NCBI RefSeq assembly: GCF_001522545.3
Contig: NC_031776.1
Span: 30,904,342 to 30,968,341, forward strand
Origin: Parus major
Lineage: Eukaryota; Chordata; Aves; Passeriformes; Paridae
Direction: 5' to 3'
Length of the DNA stretch: 64,000 nt
The notes below the pieces were generated by a model. It did no database searches, was not told the origin of the DNA, and worked only from the letters and a program-made list of their open reading frames with translations. Shown here piece after piece: positions 60,747 to 64,000 of this stretch. Position 1 is the first letter of the stretch. Each line of letters starts with the position of its first letter. The position numbers were made by a program, and so were the translations under genes.

Positions 60747-63700
60747 ATTTCCTAATCTCTCAGTCAGCATGCTGACATTCCAAAATGTTCTTTTCAGTGA
60801 GAAAATGCTATTTTGGGCATGTGGTTTTAATGCAGCAGCAAGACGAAGGTTATTAATATTCTCTGTCCTTTGACTGTAAATAGCTGTAAAAATGTACACT
60901 TCTTTTGCCTGTTCAAGGTCAGGAACATTTCTGATTTTCTGAACTTCATTGAAGTCCTATTCCTAGTCCTAACATTCGTTCAGTTTATTGAAAGAAGATC
61001 AGGTTGGTTTGTGATTAGGTTCTTAAATGCATTGCCTGGAGTGTTTCTAATCAGTAAACAGCGTATGTACCACAAGGATTTTCCCTTATGGATTTCCCTC
61101 TAATCCTTTTCCCCCTTATCTGTTCTTTCCTTTTCCTCCCTGAAATATCACAGTAAGCAAACTGCATGAAAGGAAGAACATCAGATGGTTTAATTTTTGT
61201 AGGACTGAGCTACAGCAGGTGATGTGCTAGGTAGAAAATTCGAAACACTTCAGTGTTTCAGCTCTGTGAAAGCACAGACCCACACGGGGGAATTAAGGTG
61301 GGATGCCACCCAAATTGTTTCTAAGTGGGGGAATTTATTTTTGAAAGTGAAGGCAAGCTGCTTGCTCGAGATAAAAGTTTACTTGTTTTTATGGCACCTT
61401 ATCAGAGACTGCTTTCCCTTCCTTCAACTTTCATCCCACCACCTCCTGCCAATTTGTACTACATGCAAAAAAGCAAACATGACTCCCAAACCTGGAGTAT
61501 TTATACTCTTACTCTCCTTCAGTCCATCTGTCCTGCTGCTTCTGTTGTGACCCAGCGTTGTTTTGCTTTTCTCAGTTCATGGGATTACATCCCAAATTGC
61601 CACTTCAGGCACAGTACATGGTGCCACATCAGCTGTAGAGGGGTGGTGAGCGAGAAGACACAGTGACATCTGTCAGCTAGCAGAAGAGAATGGGTTGGCA
61701 GAAACATTGCTGAAAATAAAATTGAGCAGCAGAAGGAACAGCAAAACTAAGACTCCGTAATACAGTTAAGGGAAATGGCTTCATGCATTTATTTTCTATA
61801 TTAAGGAACATAAATTATAAAATGTGTAGTTAGCAAAAGTGTGCATAAATCTGGTATAGTTGCATGATTTTTTCAGCTTCTTCCTGAAGAGTCTGTGAGC
61901 CTGTGTAGGGAATATGTACGGCTTCAACTGCTTGGAAGCCCTCACCTAAACTTAGGACTTGCAGATCTGAGCTGGTATTATCAGCTTTGCTGGCATGCTT
62001 CTACTTCTTCCAGGACCTTCTATCAGCTTTTCATCAGACTTCTGCCATTTATTGGACTGATCACAACTAAATAAAGGAAGTTTATTTTAGTATTAGCAAC
62101 ACTGTTTTGAATTGGCTTAAAATTTATGATTTGGCCTATCAAAATGAATGTTCTTTTGTTTCTGTGATCCACTCAAGCAGGATACAGCCCTTGGCACCCT
62201 AAGCAGGTGTGGATTCAGCCTTTGCTCGTCCTGCTGTCTGATCTCTGCTTTATAAATTTGATGTGGTCAGTGGCTAAACAGCAGCTAAATTGCTTCTGAG
62301 CACTCAGTGTAACTGAGGCCCCCAAGTTTTGTTTAGATGTGTGGATAGTTCAATGTTAGTGGAGTATGTTCCCTAAATGTATGTTAATTAATTGCAGTGT
62401 CAGTACTGGAGTCAAAATGTGTGTGGTACAAAGGCACTTGACAATGGTATGAGCACGCATCGTGTCTAAATGCAAGTAATCTTATCAGAAATCAGGCTTC
62501 TTTTCCTCTTCTCTGATCCTTTCTTATCTTCTACCAACACAGCATGTGACTGTTCTTTGCTTTCACTTGCCTGCATTAAGTAGGAGGCTGTAACTTATCG
62601 TTGTTAATGCTGTGGTTTGAAAAAAGGGAAGGTAGATTGAGCCTCCAAAGGGACTGAGGGAAGCCAGCATCTCACAATCACAGCATGGACTGCAATGTTT
62701 CAGAACACAGACTGACTGGCCAACTGGGGTGGGACATCTGCTGGGATATCCCTGCAGGAATAAACAACTGCAATACCAGGAAATCCATTCATTTGCATTT
62801 GGTTGGGGTATAGTGCACATCTGTTTAGGCAATACAGCTGCAGTAGGAGGCTGTGGTTAACATTAGCCTGGAATTCTAGTTTTTGTGTACTGGAAGTTTG
62901 TCTGGCTTAAACTCTTAAAACGTAGCACTCCCAGTTTGGACTCATTACTCCTCGAAAAGAGGTTTCAGAGGATTCCTTATCCCTTTTAGGATATATTGCA
63001 TCAGTTTCTGCGTGAAGCCTGACTTCTGGCATCCCTTAGCAGAGGAGATCTGGGATAGGGGCAGGTGTTTTTGCTCACCCTGTGTATTCTGGCTGTAGTT
63101 CTGGTATGCTGGCAGCCCACTGGCTTCACACTTGAATTATTGACAGCTTTTAGGTTAGAGTGCCCTTGGTAAGACTAGAGGAGGTTCACATCTTGGTGTA
63201 TGTCCTTGGCTGGTCTGCAACAACTTGTTCTAACAAAATCAAACAGTTGCAAACAGAAGGGCAGTTTGCCCTCTTTAGGAAACAATCTGGAAAATAAGTC
63301 AGTATTTTCATTAGGATCCTGAGGGGAGGGGTTAAAGAGCACCTCTTGGAGCTGGTTGTGGTACAATAACTGCAGGGTCAGGCAGGGTGGCATGAGGCTG
63401 CATCTGAACACACATTGCTTGTGTCTGGATGGATATTTGTAACAGGAGAATGAGAGATTGCTGTGACTGAAAGTTTAGAAGGCTGATGAAACAAAGCAGT
63501 TTAAAACCAGCTTTAAACTTTGTAACAGAACTTGGGTAGATTGGTGTTCATTGACAGTACATGTTACTAAAGGCTGAGTTTTACTCACTCCTGGTCATTA
63601 CCACTGCCTAGTCAAAGCAATTAGTCTGTAAAAGTTTCATTATAAATTGTGAGCAGAGGATACCACAGAGCTGGTGCCATGGATTTAGCGCTGATGGGCC

Positions 63701-64000
63701 TGTCACAGGTACCTTTTCTTGTTGCTAAGCAGTACTATGCCTCCTTTTCAGCTTTTGCTGCTGTTAAAAGAAAAGCAAGTTTTTTTCCAAAATTCAAGGT
63801 TGCATCTCATCATTGACTGGTAATTTGACCATCACTGAGTAAGTCAATTTTGAGGCCTCTCCTTTCAACCTGTATTTTCCAGCCTTTGGTTCTTATCTCA
63901 TATCTGAGCTGTTTGCTGTAACAAGAGGCACCTGGTACCCAGCTCTAGCTCATACAGTTATTTCTAGAATAATTTCTTAAGCATAAGAGGCCAGAATTTG

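Larger units (their letters stand above)
52752..64000 (+). other. intron-like non-coding stretch
   Basis: T-rich on the plus strand, with AT-rich tracts at 59355-59410 and 59700-59760, no CR1 copy I can see, and only isolated open frames. A possible exon at about 61575-61647 (TTTTCTCAG acceptor, GGGGTG|GTGAGC donor, open frame SWDYIPNCHFRH...) is too weak to list separately. Confidence 0.5.

Noticed and set aside
1..64000. tRNA, rRNA, snRNA, CRISPR arrays or bacterial-type operons
   Set aside because: I looked for TPsiC-loop-like GTTCGA motifs, U6-like starts, regularly spaced direct repeats and gene strings with ribosome binding sites, and found none.

Overview
The window is a piece of vertebrate nuclear DNA, almost certainly from a bird. 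The main evidence is repeat content: several truncated CR1 LINE 3' ends with the characteristic avian sequence (around 31.0, 36.2, 48.4 and 49.6 kb), a much older CR1/L3-type LINE at 20-21.8 kb, and an avian ERV-type solo LTR at 10.8-11.35 kb. Long low-GC stretches without open frames, microsatellites and one CpG island containing a 575-base assembly gap also fit a draft avian assembly. There are no bacterial operons, CRISPR arrays, tRNAs or rRNAs that I can see.

Layout. 1-4.1 kb: non-coding DNA with a GC-rich block (3.18-3.7 kb) and a possible plus-strand terminal coding exon (3786-3904) of a gene that would start left of the window. 4.1-25.2 kb: gene-poor DNA holding the LTRs and the ancient LINE. 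25.2-27.0 kb: the only clear gene-regulatory feature, a CpG island interrupted by Ns (26289-26863). On its left edge, on the minus strand, there is a well-placed start codon in a strong Kozak context that abuts a perfect splice donor (ATG|GTGAGT at 26091/26090). About 600 bases further along the minus strand an 88-codon open frame follows an AG in the matching phase, so a small two-exon minus-strand protein is a reasonable hypothesis. 27-64 kb: intron-like, T-rich DNA on the plus strand with CR1 fragments and a few possible exons (31499-31581, 37626-37698, 52658-52751), consistent with the long introns of a plus-strand gene fired from the same CpG island.

Hand-counted base composition supports divergent transcription from the island: sampled lines left of it have A>T on the plus strand and sampled lines right of it have T>A. 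No protein here could be named with confidence. All coding calls are unrecognised candidate exons, read by eye from splice signals and frame, and should be treated as hypotheses. I did not find an obviously novel biological system; the divergent CpG-island promoter with its hidden first exons and the possible micro-gene on the minus strand are the most worthwhile targets.
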